Origin: Palsa-504 sp963844625
Lineage (GTDB): Bacteria > Actinomycetota > Actinomycetes > Streptosporangiales > Streptosporangiaceae
Assembly (NCBI GenBank): GCA_963844625.1
Contig: CAWJPF010000034.1
Span: forward strand, 186,001-250,000
DNA length: 64,000 nucleotides
Direction: 5' to 3'
Shown here: positions 44,589-53,352 of the stretch, piece by piece
Layout of the letters: the number at the start of each line of letters is the position of its first letter
Position numbering within the stretch: the stretch's first letter is position 1
Notes under the pieces: generated by a model
Told to the model about the DNA's origin: nothing
Databases searched by the model: none
The model's input: the letters and a program-made list of their open reading frames with translations, nothing else
Position numbers and translations under genes: made by a program

Positions 44589-46715
44589 TCACTGGTTTTC
44601 GCAGTATTCGCCGTAGTCCGCCAGCAGCATGGCCAGCCACTTGCCGTTGGCGGAGTCCCAGCGCAGCCAGTTCTCGTCACTGTTGACGAGCGGATTCGGC
44701 AGGTACTCCAGGCACTTGAAGTAATAGCTGCCGGCGTAGGGTGCGGGCAGCGGAGCCCAGCCCGCGCCGATTACGTCCTGTATCACCTTGGTCCCGTTGA
44801 GGCTGGCCCAGGGCAGGCTGGCGGCCGTCGGGGTAAGACTCCAGGTCCAGCCGGGGTACTTCTGCCCCGCTGCGCCGTATGGCGCCGGAAGCGGCTGGCC
44901 CGGTTCGTCGATGATGGTTCCGTCGGCGGTGTAGATCTGGGTCGGCCTGTCCAGGCTGCTTAGGAAGAGGCGGCGGGCATCGCGGGGATTGGCGTCGATG
45001 AGTTCGACGAGACCCAGGTTCTGCCACAAACCGACGGACATGTTCAGGTAGCCACGGTCGTCAGCGAGCGTGCACGCCTCCTGAAGGTGCGTGCGGGCCG
45101 CCCGCAGCTGACCCGCGGAGACTTCGTAGATGCCGAGGTTGGCCAGCGTGATGGCGATCCGGTAGTTATCTCCGGCCGCCCGTGACTGGGCGAGGGCTTC
45201 CTGGTTGTCAGCGAAGGCGGCGTCCAGGTCACCCGCTTCGCCCTTGAACACCGCCCGGCGGCCGAAGAGGTCAGCCATCAGCCGGGGATCTCCGGTTGTC
45301 CGGGCCAGCCCGACCGCTTCGTCGATCTGAGCCAGTGCGGCTGGCAGATCGCCACGTTCCAACCTGAACCAGCACAGCTGAGACAGGGCGTCGGCGGTAG
45401 CGGCGGCGTCGGCGAGGCTACGGGCGATCTTAATGGCCTCGTCGGCCAGCGCCGGGATCATCGAGTCGTCGCCGAAGTGATTGAGCAGGTGGCAGCTCGC
45501 GTTCAGCGCCCGGGCCCTGGTCGGGATGGGCATCTGGGCATCGGGTCGCTCGAGCAGGATGTGGAGCGCCTCGAGGATTTCGCCGCTGTGGCCGCGCATG
45601 TTGCAGAACCAGCGCAGCCCGGCCGCCAGCCGCAGGCCGGGCTCGGCACTGTCAGGATCCGCGAGGCTGAACGCCAGTGCGGCACGGATGTTGTCGAACT
45701 CGACCTGCAGCCGGTCCAGCCAGACGGCCTCGTCCGGGCCGCGCAGATGCACGCCGGCGGTCTCGACCGGAGCCAGGTAGTGATTACGGTGGGCGGCGCG
45801 GGTTTCGTCCAGCTCGGAGCCGGGGCGCCCGGCGAGGCGTTCGGCAGCGTAATGGCGGACCGTCTCCAGCAGCCGGTAATGGGTCGAACCGTGGATCTCT
45901 TCGGCCTGGATCAGGCTCTTGTCCACCAGGGCAGCCAGACGGTCCAGCACCTGCCATCCTCCGGCGTCGCCTGCTGAGGTGACCGCTTCGGCGGCCGCCA
46001 AGGTCCAGCCCCCGGCGAAGACGGAAAGCCGGTCGGCCATCATCCGCTCTTCAGGGTTGAGCAGGTCGTAGGACCAGTCGATCAGGGCGCGGAGGGTCTG
46101 ATGGCGAGGCAGCGCGGTACGGCTCCCCCCGGTCAGCAGCCGGAACCGCTGATCGAGCCGGGCGCTGATCTCCGGCACCGATAGCGAACCCAGCCGGGCC
46201 GCGGCGAGCTCAATCGCCAGCGGAATCCCGTCCAGGCGGGCACAGACCGCCGCCACCGCCGCCGCGTTGGCGGCGTCAAGAGCGAAGCCCCGCCGGTACA
46301 TCACGGCGCGCTCCGCGAACAGCTGTACCGACTCGAAAGCGGCCAGCCGGTCGGGGGCGGCCAGATCGGCGGGCGGGACGGCCAGCGAGGGAACCCGGAA
46401 GACGCGCTCTCCGCTGACGCCCAGCGGCTCCCTGCTCGTGACCAGCAGGCACGCCCGCGGACAGGATCGCGTCAGGGCGTCCGCCAGCTTGGCGGCCGCG
46501 TCGAGCACGTGCTCGGCGTTGTCCAGGACCACCAGCAGGTGGCGGTCGCCAACCGCCTCGACCAGGGTGTCGAGCATGGGGCGTCCCGGCTCCTCGCGGA
46601 CCTGGAGCACGGCGGCCACGGTGCGGGCCACCAGTTCGGGTTCGGTCACCGGCGCCAGCTCGACAAGCCACACCCCCTCGCCGCCGCCATCCAGCATCTC
46701 AGCCGCCACCTGCAA
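44589..46715 (-). CDS. AfsR/LuxR-type STAND ATPase regulator, 5'-truncated
   Basis: 708 residues from the first usable start (TTG at 46715). It begins after the Walker A motif: upstream DNA reads VTIAGP then, one base out of frame, GIGKSRLALQ, so the P-loop is split by a one-base loss in a G run near 46735. Walker B is LLVVLDNAEHVLD, then LLVTSREPL, a DGIPLAIELAAARL block, a winged helix and TPR repeats to about residue 590. The last ~115 residues (Pro/Trp/Tyr-rich, QPLPAPYGAAGQKYPGW) do not resemble TPR and look like a fused foreign end. Before the P-loop the DNA becomes an integrase remnant. Probably not functional. Confidence 0.65.
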   Translation of the reverse strand: MQVAAEMLDGGGEGVWLVELAPVTEPELVARTVAAVLQVREEPGRPMLDTLVEAVGDRHLLVVLDNAEHVLDAAAKLADALTRSCPRACLLVTSREPLGVSGERVFRVPSLAVPPADLAAPDRLAAFESVQLFAERAVMYRRGFALDAANAAAVAAVCARLDGIPLAIELAAARLGSLSVPEISARLDQRFRLLTGGSRTALPRHQTLRALIDWSYDLLNPEERMMADRLSVFAGGWTLAAAEAVTSAGDAGGWQVLDRLAALVDKSLIQAEEIHGSTHYRLLETVRHYAAERLAGRPGSELDETRAAHRNHYLAPVETAGVHLRGPDEAVWLDRLQVEFDNIRAALAFSLADPDSAEPGLRLAAGLRWFCNMRGHSGEILEALHILLERPDAQMPIPTRARALNASCHLLNHFGDDSMIPALADEAIKIARSLADAAATADALSQLCWFRLERGDLPAALAQIDEAVGLARTTGDPRLMADLFGRRAVFKGEAGDLDAAFADNQEALAQSRAAGDNYRIAITLANLGIYEVSAGQLRAARTHLQEACTLADDRGYLNMSVGLWQNLGLVELIDANPRDARRLFLSSLDRPTQIYTADGTIIDEPGQPLPAPYGAAGQKYPGWTWSLTPTAASLPWASLNGTKVIQDVIGAGWAPLPAPYAGSYYFKCLEYLPNPLVNSDENWLRWDSANGKWLAMLLADYGEYCENQ

Positions 46716-46802
46716 CGCCAGCCGGGACTTGCCGATCCCCCCGGCCCCGCGATCGTGACCGGCCGGTCCTGCCCCGCTTGGATCTGGCGGCCCAGCGGCG
46801 TA

Positions 46803-47005
46803 GACGATGTCGCGGTGCCGGCGCAGGATCGTGTCCGGGGTGATCAGCAGCCGCAGCCCCTGGCGGCGCGCTTTAGGGGATCACGCTGAGCAAGGCCGCG
46901 AGCAGAGCCCGATCCGCCCAGTTCACGTGCGGGCGGCGCAGCTGCCGTCGTTGCAGTACGGCGAGCTGGTGGCGCAGGATCAAGATCTCTGCGGTCTTCC
47001 ATGCC
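46803..47005 (-). pseudogene. integrase-type transposase N-terminal remnant
   Basis: The minus strand reads KTAEILILRHQLAVLQRRQL then RRPHVNWADRALLAALLSVIP, a TAA, and one base out of frame KARRQGLRLLITPDTILRRH. These are consecutive parts of the N-terminal region of stand-alone integrase-type transposases (usual form: EILLLRHQ, WADRA, PDTLLRWHR). The rest of the transposase is absent; regulator sequence starts directly after it. Confidence 0.75.
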
Positions 47006-47257
47006 TCGTCACGCTGAGATAGCCGCAGCCACATGGTCGCCCGCGTGATGAGAAGGAAGACGAACTGCAGTCACATGACCGGTGATCATCACTGGCAGGG
47101 CGTCGGGCGAGCAACTCTGCTGGTCAGAGCCGTGGATGCGACTCCCGGCACGCACAGGCTGGGAGGCCTGCCGCGATGGTGCTGATCGGGGCTGACGGGT
47201 GCGGGCCGATTGAGACGCCATCGGTGCAGGTTGGATGGCGGGGCAACGGGTCCGGTC

Positions 47258-47896
47258 TCAGGCGCGCACGGGCGGCCTGTTGAGGTGACTGAGGAGCGCG
47301 GCAACGAGGTCTAGGGCGGTGTCTATCTCGGGCTCGGTCCCACCGAGCAGGGGGGCGTAGAGGTGGGCGTCGCACATTCGGACGATGGCTTGGCTGAGCG
47401 TGGTGGCGGGTAGCGATACTTCGAGCCGGCCCGCGGTGACCTCGGTTCGCAGCATCTCAGCGATCAGTTTCGCCGCGATCTGCTCGACGGTGCCGGGCAG
47501 TAGCGCGAGCCGGATGAACACTAGGGGCTCACGCTTGCACAGCGCCTGTAGCGGTTCGGCGTCGATGACGGCGTGCATGAACCGGTTGATGACGTCGAGG
47601 ACGAGGGCAACGCCGCCTTCGGCGGTGGCCCCAGCGGCCGCGCGGCGGAACGTGCGCTCGGTGGCCCCGGCCAGCACGACCTCCAGCAGATCATCGCGAT
47701 TGCCGACTAGCCGGTAGAGCGTCGAGCGCCCGATGCCGAGTTGGGCGGCCAGCGCGGACATGTCCACCGCCTCGCCGCGCAGGTAGGCCTGGGTTGCAGC
47801 GTTGATGACAGCGCGGCGGGTCAGCGTCGTTCCCAGCCGCGCACCGTCGGCCGCGCGCGGCGGGGTTCCGGTGTTCATTACCCCAGTATCACGCAT
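47258..47896 (-). CDS. TetR-family repressor, QsdR-like
   Basis: A 212-residue TetR protein. The helix-turn-helix is VDMSALAAQLGIGRSTLYRL near residue 45-64, followed by VGNRDDLL. The C-terminal ligand domain (VINRFMHAVIDAEPLQALCK, REPLVFIRLALLPG) matches the QsdR-type domain, known from the rhodococcal repressor of the lactone-degrading qsd operon. It is divergent from a lactonase relic followed by an acyl-CoA ligase, the same arrangement. Start at 47896 or at ATG 47878, which has GGGG close upstream. Ligand probably a gamma-lactone or its product; inference. Confidence 0.82.
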   Translation of the reverse strand: MRDTGVMNTGTPPRAADGARLGTTLTRRAVINAATQAYLRGEAVDMSALAAQLGIGRSTLYRLVGNRDDLLEVVLAGATERTFRRAAAGATAEGGVALVLDVINRFMHAVIDAEPLQALCKREPLVFIRLALLPGTVEQIAAKLIAEMLRTEVTAGRLEVSLPATTLSQAIVRMCDAHLYAPLLGGTEPEIDTALDLVAALLSHLNRPPVRA

Positions 47897-47918
47897 GGGA
47901 CATTGCCATCATGTGTCC

Positions 47919-47935
47919 TATAGTGGCACACTATA
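47919..47935. promoter_or_regulatory. perfect palindromic operator in the divergent promoter region
   Basis: TATAGTGGCACACTATA: two 7-bp arms with a 3-base centre, placed between the TetR gene and the lactonase gene. The arms also supply TATAGT-like -10 sequences in both directions, so repressor binding would block both transcripts. The natural binder is the adjacent QsdR-like protein. Confidence 0.7.
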
Positions 47936-47965
47936 TCCTATTGTTTCACTAGGCTGGAGCTGGCG

Positions 47966-48377
47966 ATGCGGGTCGAGACGGTGCGCGGCGCGATGGCCGT
48001 GGATGGGCTGGGCACCACCCTGATGCACGAGCACGTCTTCGTGCTCACCCCGGATGTGATGCAGAACTACGGGCTCGCTGCTCGGCATGGACCGTTTCGG
48101 CATCGACGTGTTCCTGCCGTTCGAGGACCGCGTCACCACGGTCGCGGCGCCGGCGAAGGTCGGCTACGCGGATCGGATGGTCCTGTCGCACGACGCGTCC
48201 TGCTACAGCGACTTCTACAGCGAAAGCTATAAGACCGCCTTGCTGCCCAGGTGGAACTACACCCACATCACCGATGACGTGCTGCCCGCGCTGCGCGAAC
48301 ATGGCGTCGACGAGGCCCAGCTCACGGCGATGTTGGTCCACAACCCCGCCCGCTACTTCACCGGAGGCCAGGAGTGA
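47966..48377 (+). pseudogene. phosphotriesterase-like lactonase (QsdA-type) with internal deletion
   Basis: The start is normal (ATG with GGAGCTGGCG upstream): VETVRGAMAVDGLGTTLMHEHVF, where HEH is the first metal motif of the phosphotriesterase family. After about 37 codons the DNA jumps, in another frame, to the family's last third: LLGMDRFGIDVFLPFEDRV, DRMVLSHDASCYSDF, LPRWNYTHITDDVLPALREH and the C-terminal MLVHNPARYF. About 180-190 residues with the carboxylated lysine and two histidines are missing. No active enzyme can be made. Confidence 0.85.
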
Positions 48378-49909
48378 GCCCAGCGGCAGTTATCGAGATT
48401 CCCCGCACGCACAACCCCTACCCACGTCGGGGTGTTCAGGCTGATGACCAGGGGATTCCTCGCTACCCGGAGCTGCCCGAGTCGTTGATCGCGATGCTCG
48501 CGCGCCATGTGGAGACCGGCCCGGACGTGGAGGCCGTGGTCGAGGTCGGCGGCCAGCGGCTGGCCTATCGGCAGCTGTGGGACCGTGCCGCGCGAGTCGC
48601 GGGGGGCTTGCGCGCGGCCGGGGTGGCGCGCGGCGACCGGGTCGCTGTGCGCTATCCGGCCGGGGTGAACTGGGTGCTCGCGTTCTGGGGCACGCTCATG
48701 GCCGGGGGCGTGGCTGTCGCGGTCAACACGCGCTCGTCCCAGCCCGAGGTCGAGTTCGTGCTGCTGGACGCCGGGGTCACGGTGGACCTCGCCGCGGACA
48801 GTCCCTTGCCGGACGGGGACCCGCTGGTCGTCGACGGACTTGGGCACAGCGACGTCGCGGCGTTCTTCTACACATCCGGCACCACCGGCAATCCCAAGGG
48901 CGTGCCGACGACCCACGAGGCGTTTCTGACCAATGCCGAGAACATGCTTACCTGCCTCGGCCTTCCGGCCGATATCGGCGCCGGCCTGCGGACGTTGATC
49001 TCGGTGCCGCTGTTCCACGTCACCGGCTGTAACTCGCAACTGCTCGTCGCCGCCCGCGTCGGCGGCACATCGGTCATCCTGCCGGCGTTCGACCAGGCGA
49101 AGATGATCGCGTCGGTCCCGGGCGAGCGGATCACCTACATCGTGAGCGTCCCCGCGATCTACTCCCTGATCCTGCGCCGCCCCGAGTTCGCGACGACGGA
49201 CGTGTCGGCCGTGCGGTGGGTCGGCTACGGCGGCGCGCCGATCACCCCGACGCTGGTCCAGGCATTGCAGGACGCGTTCCCCGCCGCGCGGGTCTTCAAC
49301 GGCTACGGGATGACCGAGACCGCGTCGATCATGAGCGTGCTGCCCCACGACGACGCAATCGAACACGCCAACTCCGTCGGCTACTCGGTCCCGTCCGTCG
49401 ACCTCGGGATCGTCCCGCTCGACGACGACCCGAGTACCGGGGAACTGGTCGTGCGCGGCGCGAACGTCACCGCCGGCTACTGGCAGCGACCCGACACGAA
49501 CGCAGAGACGATCGTCGACGGGTGGTTGCACACCGGTGACATCGTGCGCGTCGACGACGCCGGCCGTGTGCACATCGTCGACCGGATCAAGGACATCATC
49601 ATCCGTGGCGGCGAGAACGTTTCCAGCATCGAGGTCGAATCCGCGCTGCTTGCCGCACCCAGCGTCGCGGAAGCCGCGGTGATCGCCGTTCCCGATGACG
49701 TGATGGGCGAGAAGGTCGGCGCCGTCCTGTTCGGCGGGGCAGAGACAGTGGACGTGCAACAGGTACTCGCGCACTGCCGCGGGCAGTTGGCCGACTTCAA
49801 GATCCCCCAGTACATCGTGGTTTCCGGCAGGCCGTTGCCACGCAACCCCGGCGGTAAGCTCCTCAAGCCACAATTGCGCAAGAGTGTTGAATGGGGTGCC
49901 CCGCTGTGA
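48374..49909 (+). CDS. acyl-CoA synthetase (AMP-forming)
   Basis: A 511-residue ANL-family ligase. AMP-binding motif FFYTSGTTGNPKGVPTTHE, FNGYGMTETAS, GWLHTGDIVRVDDAGR, the hinge IKDIIIRGGENVSSIEVE and the C-terminal catalytic lysine in NPGGKLLKPQLR. It would activate a fatty or hydroxy acid, matching the role of the ligase in qsd operons, where opened lactones are sent to beta-oxidation. GTG start overlaps the stop of the lactonase relic (GTGA), so the deletion kept the downstream coupling site. Confidence 0.92.
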   Translation: MSPAAVIEIPRTHNPYPRRGVQADDQGIPRYPELPESLIAMLARHVETGPDVEAVVEVGGQRLAYRQLWDRAARVAGGLRAAGVARGDRVAVRYPAGVNWVLAFWGTLMAGGVAVAVNTRSSQPEVEFVLLDAGVTVDLAADSPLPDGDPLVVDGLGHSDVAAFFYTSGTTGNPKGVPTTHEAFLTNAENMLTCLGLPADIGAGLRTLISVPLFHVTGCNSQLLVAARVGGTSVILPAFDQAKMIASVPGERITYIVSVPAIYSLILRRPEFATTDVSAVRWVGYGGAPITPTLVQALQDAFPAARVFNGYGMTETASIMSVLPHDDAIEHANSVGYSVPSVDLGIVPLDDDPSTGELVVRGANVTAGYWQRPDTNAETIVDGWLHTGDIVRVDDAGRVHIVDRIKDIIIRGGENVSSIEVESALLAAPSVAEAAVIAVPDDVMGEKVGAVLFGGAETVDVQQVLAHCRGQLADFKIPQYIVVSGRPLPRNPGGKLLKPQLRKSVEWGAPL

Positions 49910-51621
49910 CGACAAGCGAAACGGAACCGGCGAGCGAGGAGTTCCTCGCGAACAGCCGGGCCAGCGCCGGCTTCGAGGCCGTACTGGCGAACGCGGCGGT
50001 TGGCGGATTCGGCGGACTGCTCCCGTCGGCCGAACTCGGCCGACTCGCGAAGGCCATGGTGCGCAGCCCGAAGCCAGTCGCCAGGCGCGTCGTCGACCTG
50101 GCCGCGCGGCTGGGGCAGGTCGGCATTGGCGTGCAGGATCAACCCGGCGCGCGCGACCGCCGCTTCGCCGACCGTTCGTGGGCGGCCAATCCCGCCCTGC
50201 AACGGCTCGCCCTCGGGTACCTGGCCACCTGCGACGCCGCATCGGGGATCCTCGAGGACGCTGACGTGGACTGGCGCACCCGGGAGCGGCTCCGACTGAC
50301 CTTCGACAACATCACAGCTGCGCTCGCGCCCACGAACGACCTGCTCACCAGCCCTGAGAGCTGGAAGGAGGTCATCGACACCGGGGGCCAGAGCCTGCGG
50401 GCCGGCCTCGGCAATCTGCTCACCGACCTGCACTCGCCGGCCAAGCTGCCCACCAGCGTCGACAAGTCGGCCTTCGAACTCGGGAGCAACCTCGCCGCCA
50501 CCGCAGGACAGGTCGTGCGCAAGACCCGGGTCTACGAGCTCATCCAGTACCAGCCCCGCGCCGGTAAGGTCAACGCGGTCCCGCTCCTCGTCATCCCGTC
50601 GCCGATCAACAAGTACTACCTGCTCGACCTCGAACCCGAGCAGTCGGTGGCCCGCGCGGAACTCGACGCCGGGCGCCAGGTTTTCATCGCGTCCTGGGTC
50701 AATCCCGATGCCAGCCACGCCGACGTCGGGTTCGACGAGTACGTGATCGGCATCGTGGAGATGCTCGACACCGTCGCCGCCATCAGCGGATCCGACACGA
50801 GCCACCTGCTCGGCCTGTGCGGCGGAGGAGTGCTAGCGTTCCTCGCCGCGGCGTATCTCGCCGCGATCGGGCGTGAGCGATCGCTCGCCTCCCTGACCGT
50901 CGCGATCGCGGTTCTCGACTATAACCGCGGCCCGTCCGCGATGGCCTTCCTCGACCGCAAGGGGGCCGAGAGGGCGATGCGCCGAGCGACCGAACACGGC
51001 TTCTTCGACGCCCGGGACGCAGCCCGGGCCTTCGCGCTGATCCGGCCGATCGAAGGCATCTGGAACATCGCCGTGCACAACTACCTGCTCGGCAAGCAGC
51101 CACCCGCGATGGGGTTGCTCTACTGGGCCGCCGACCAGACCAACATGGCCACGAAGTTCGGCGGCCAGATGATGCGGGCCGCGCTGGAGAACAGCCTGAC
51201 CCGCCCCGGCGGGGTGATCGTCGGCGGCGTCCCGATCGACCCGTCCCAGATCACCGTCGATACCTACGTACTGGGCGCCTCCACCGACCACATCTCACCA
51301 TGGCAGGACTGCTATCGGACCATCGCCATGATCGGCGGCGACGCGACGTTCGTCCTCGCGAGGGGCGGCCACGCGATTGTAATAGCCAAGGGACCGGGCA
51401 GCCCGCGGGCCAGCTACCGCACCGGAGCGATCCGGGGCCCCGATCCCGACGAGTGGCTCGCGAGCTCCGTCGACAACAAGGGCAGCTGGTGGGAGCACTG
51501 GAACGACTGGATCGAGAAGCGCACCCCTGACCAGAAGCCGGCCCCGACGCGACTCGGCAACGATGCCTATCCACCTCTTGGTGATGCGCCGGGTGAGTAC
51601 GTAAAACGGCTGGTCACGTGA
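49906..51621 (+). CDS. PHA synthase-like alpha/beta hydrolase
   Basis: About 571 residues of the PhaC family: lipase-like box GLCGGG with the nucleophile Cys (LLGLCGGGVLAFL), the acid loop GASTDHISPWQDCY, and the catalytic His in ARGGHAIVIAK; the N-terminal domain is also PhaC-like (SWAANPALQRLALGYLA). PhaC joins 3-hydroxyacyl-CoA units into polyester. Starts at 49891 (ATG) and 49906 (GTG overlapping the ligase stop) are both possible; the latter follows the coupling pattern of the operon. It follows an acyl-CoA ligase that could feed it. Confidence 0.88.
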   Translation: MTTSETEPASEEFLANSRASAGFEAVLANAAVGGFGGLLPSAELGRLAKAMVRSPKPVARRVVDLAARLGQVGIGVQDQPGARDRRFADRSWAANPALQRLALGYLATCDAASGILEDADVDWRTRERLRLTFDNITAALAPTNDLLTSPESWKEVIDTGGQSLRAGLGNLLTDLHSPAKLPTSVDKSAFELGSNLAATAGQVVRKTRVYELIQYQPRAGKVNAVPLLVIPSPINKYYLLDLEPEQSVARAELDAGRQVFIASWVNPDASHADVGFDEYVIGIVEMLDTVAAISGSDTSHLLGLCGGGVLAFLAAAYLAAIGRERSLASLTVAIAVLDYNRGPSAMAFLDRKGAERAMRRATEHGFFDARDAARAFALIRPIEGIWNIAVHNYLLGKQPPAMGLLYWAADQTNMATKFGGQMMRAALENSLTRPGGVIVGGVPIDPSQITVDTYVLGASTDHISPWQDCYRTIAMIGGDATFVLARGGHAIVIAKGPGSPRASYRTGAIRGPDPDEWLASSVDNKGSWWEHWNDWIEKRTPDQKPAPTRLGNDAYPPLGDAPGEYVKRLVT

Positions 51622-51797
51622 GCGACAGCGATCTGGTCGGCCTCGGCCTCGCCCGTCTCGCCAGCTGGCTATCGACCGTCCTGCACGGAAGCGGGACAGA
51701 CCTGACCGCGCGGCTGGCCTCCATGAATCGCCCCCAGCAACGCGTTGAGTACGGCGCCGATCCTGCCGTGCATGACCGTGGAGAGGACTCCGGATGA
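51618..51797 (+). CDS. small ORF translated between PhaC-like and SDR genes
   Basis: A 59-residue frame from GTG 51618 (overlapping the PhaC-like stop, GTGA) to TGA at 51797 (overlapping the SDR start, ATGA). It starts MSDSDLVGLGLARLASWLST and is rich in Leu, Arg and Asp later. The two coupling overlaps, identical in form to those of the large genes around it, are the main evidence. No family recognised; it may be a shortened gene kept as a translational bridge. Confidence 0.6.
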   Translation: MSDSDLVGLGLARLASWLSTVLHGSGTDLTARLASMNRPQQRVEYGADPAVHDRGEDSG

Positions 51798-52558
51798 TCC
51801 CTGTACTCGATAGCTTCCGTCTCGACGGGCGCGTGGCGATCGTGACCGGCGCGTCGAGCGGGCTCGGAGTCCAGTTCGCGAGGGCCCTCGCCCAGGCAGG
51901 CGCGGACGTCGTGCTCGGCGCCCGGCGTGAAGACCGCCTCGTGCAAACGCGCGGGCTGGTGGAAGCCGAAGGCCAACGCGGTCTGGCCGTCCGGGCCGAC
52001 GTCACCAATCCGGAGGACTGTACCGCCCTCGCGAGCGCGGCCATGAGCGCGTTCGGCCGGGTCGACGTGCTGGTAAACAACGCTGGCGTGGGCACCGCCG
52101 TCCCCGCGCTGAAGGAAACCCCCGAACAGTTCCGTTCCGTGGTCGACCTCAATCTCAACGCCAGTTACTGGATGGCGCAGGCATGCGCGCGGGTGATGCA
52201 GCCGGGCAGCTCGATCATCAACATCAGCAGCGTTCTTGCGCTCACGAGTATGGGCTTGCCGCAGGCCGCCTACACCGCGAGCAAGGCCGGCGTGATCGGC
52301 CTGACCCGAGACCTGGCACAGCAATGGACCGGCCGCAAAGGCATCAGGGTCAACGCGATCGCGCCAGGACACTTCGAATCCGAGATGAGCGGCCAGTTCA
52401 ACGAACGCGCACATGCAGCGGTGGTTGCGCGCGCTGCGGTAGGCCGACTGGGCGAGCCGGGAGAACTCAACGGGGCGCTGATATTCCTCGCCAGCCCCGC
52501 CAGCAGCTATGTCACCGGCATCGTCCTGCCGGTCGACGGCGGAACGTTGCTCACCTGA
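51794..52558 (+). CDS. short-chain dehydrogenase/reductase
   Basis: A 254-residue classical SDR: RVAIVTGASSGLGVQFARAL (cofactor motif), VLVNNAGVG, Ser in INISSVLAL, catalytic YTASKAGVIG, IRVNAIAPGHFESEM and VLPVDGG at the end. Probably NADPH-type judged by the Arg-rich loop (GARREDR). In this operon it could act as a 3-oxoacyl/3-hydroxyacyl reductase feeding the PHA-synthase-like protein. One-base overlap (TGATG) with the next gene. Confidence 0.92.
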   Translation: MIPVLDSFRLDGRVAIVTGASSGLGVQFARALAQAGADVVLGARREDRLVQTRGLVEAEGQRGLAVRADVTNPEDCTALASAAMSAFGRVDVLVNNAGVGTAVPALKETPEQFRSVVDLNLNASYWMAQACARVMQPGSSIINISSVLALTSMGLPQAAYTASKAGVIGLTRDLAQQWTGRKGIRVNAIAPGHFESEMSGQFNERAHAAVVARAAVGRLGEPGELNGALIFLASPASSYVTGIVLPVDGGTLLT

Positions 52559-53352
52559 TGGCGAAGACATCCCAGCCGACTCGCGCGCCGAACAAGGCGC
52601 TGTACCTCACCGACTACGCCCGCTCCGCCTGGGACATCGGGGCGCTGTCGGCCACGCTGCCGGCGCTGATCCGAGCACCCCGCGGAGATGGCCACGCCGT
52701 GCTGGTCATCCCCGGCCTGGGGGCCAGCGACAGGTCCACACTGATACTCCGCCGCTTCCTCAGCACGCTCGGATACGCGGCCTACGGCTGGGAACTCGGG
52801 CGCAACATCGGACCCACCGCGCGAGTCGTCAGCGGCCTGCCCGAACGCCTGCACGAGTTCCGCGCGCGCCACGACGGACCGGTGAGCGTGATCGGCTGGA
52901 GTCTCGGCGGCATCTTCGCCCGTCAACTCGGGCGGCGTCATCCGGACGTCATACGCCAGGTGATCACGCTAGCGAGCCCGATCCGGCTCAAGGATCACGC
53001 GCACAGCAACGCCCGGCGCGCGTACGAGCTGCTCGAGAAACGGCATACCGAAACGATCCAACTGCCGTTGGAGGCCGGCCTCGGGCCACTGCCCGTCCCA
53101 GCCACCTCCGTCTACACGCGTCTGGACGGCATCGTCGCCTGGCGGGCCTGCCTGGACCAGCCCTCCCGCCTCGCAGAGAACGTCGAGGTCTACGCGAGCC
53201 ACTTCGGCATCGGCAACCATCCCGCCGCACTGTGGGTCATTGCCGACCGATTGACCCAGGCGCCCGGCAAGTGGGCGCCCTTCCGGCCCCCGGCCCGGTG
53301 GCGCTGCGCGTACCCCACCCCGATCGCGACCGACCCGGTGGACCCATTATGA
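52558..53352 (+). CDS. alpha/beta hydrolase
   Basis: A 264-residue alpha/beta hydrolase: oxyanion strand HAVLVIPGLGASD, nucleophile elbow VIGWSLGGIFARQLG, a TLASPIR strand, an acid-region SVYTRLDGIVAW, and the catalytic His in ASHFGIGNHPAALWVIADRL. Such proteins near phaC genes are often lipases or PHA depolymerases; the substrate is open. Its ATG overlaps the SDR stop by one base. Confidence 0.85.
   Translation: MAKTSQPTRAPNKALYLTDYARSAWDIGALSATLPALIRAPRGDGHAVLVIPGLGASDRSTLILRRFLSTLGYAAYGWELGRNIGPTARVVSGLPERLHEFRARHDGPVSVIGWSLGGIFARQLGRRHPDVIRQVITLASPIRLKDHAHSNARRAYELLEKRHTETIQLPLEAGLGPLPVPATSVYTRLDGIVAWRACLDQPSRLAENVEVYASHFGIGNHPAALWVIADRLTQAPGKWAPFRPPARWRCAYPTPIATDPVDPL

Noticed and set aside
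48353..50242. 629-codon open frame on the minus strand
   Set aside because: Antisense to the acyl-CoA ligase and PhaC-like genes; no family resemblance and no ribosome site.
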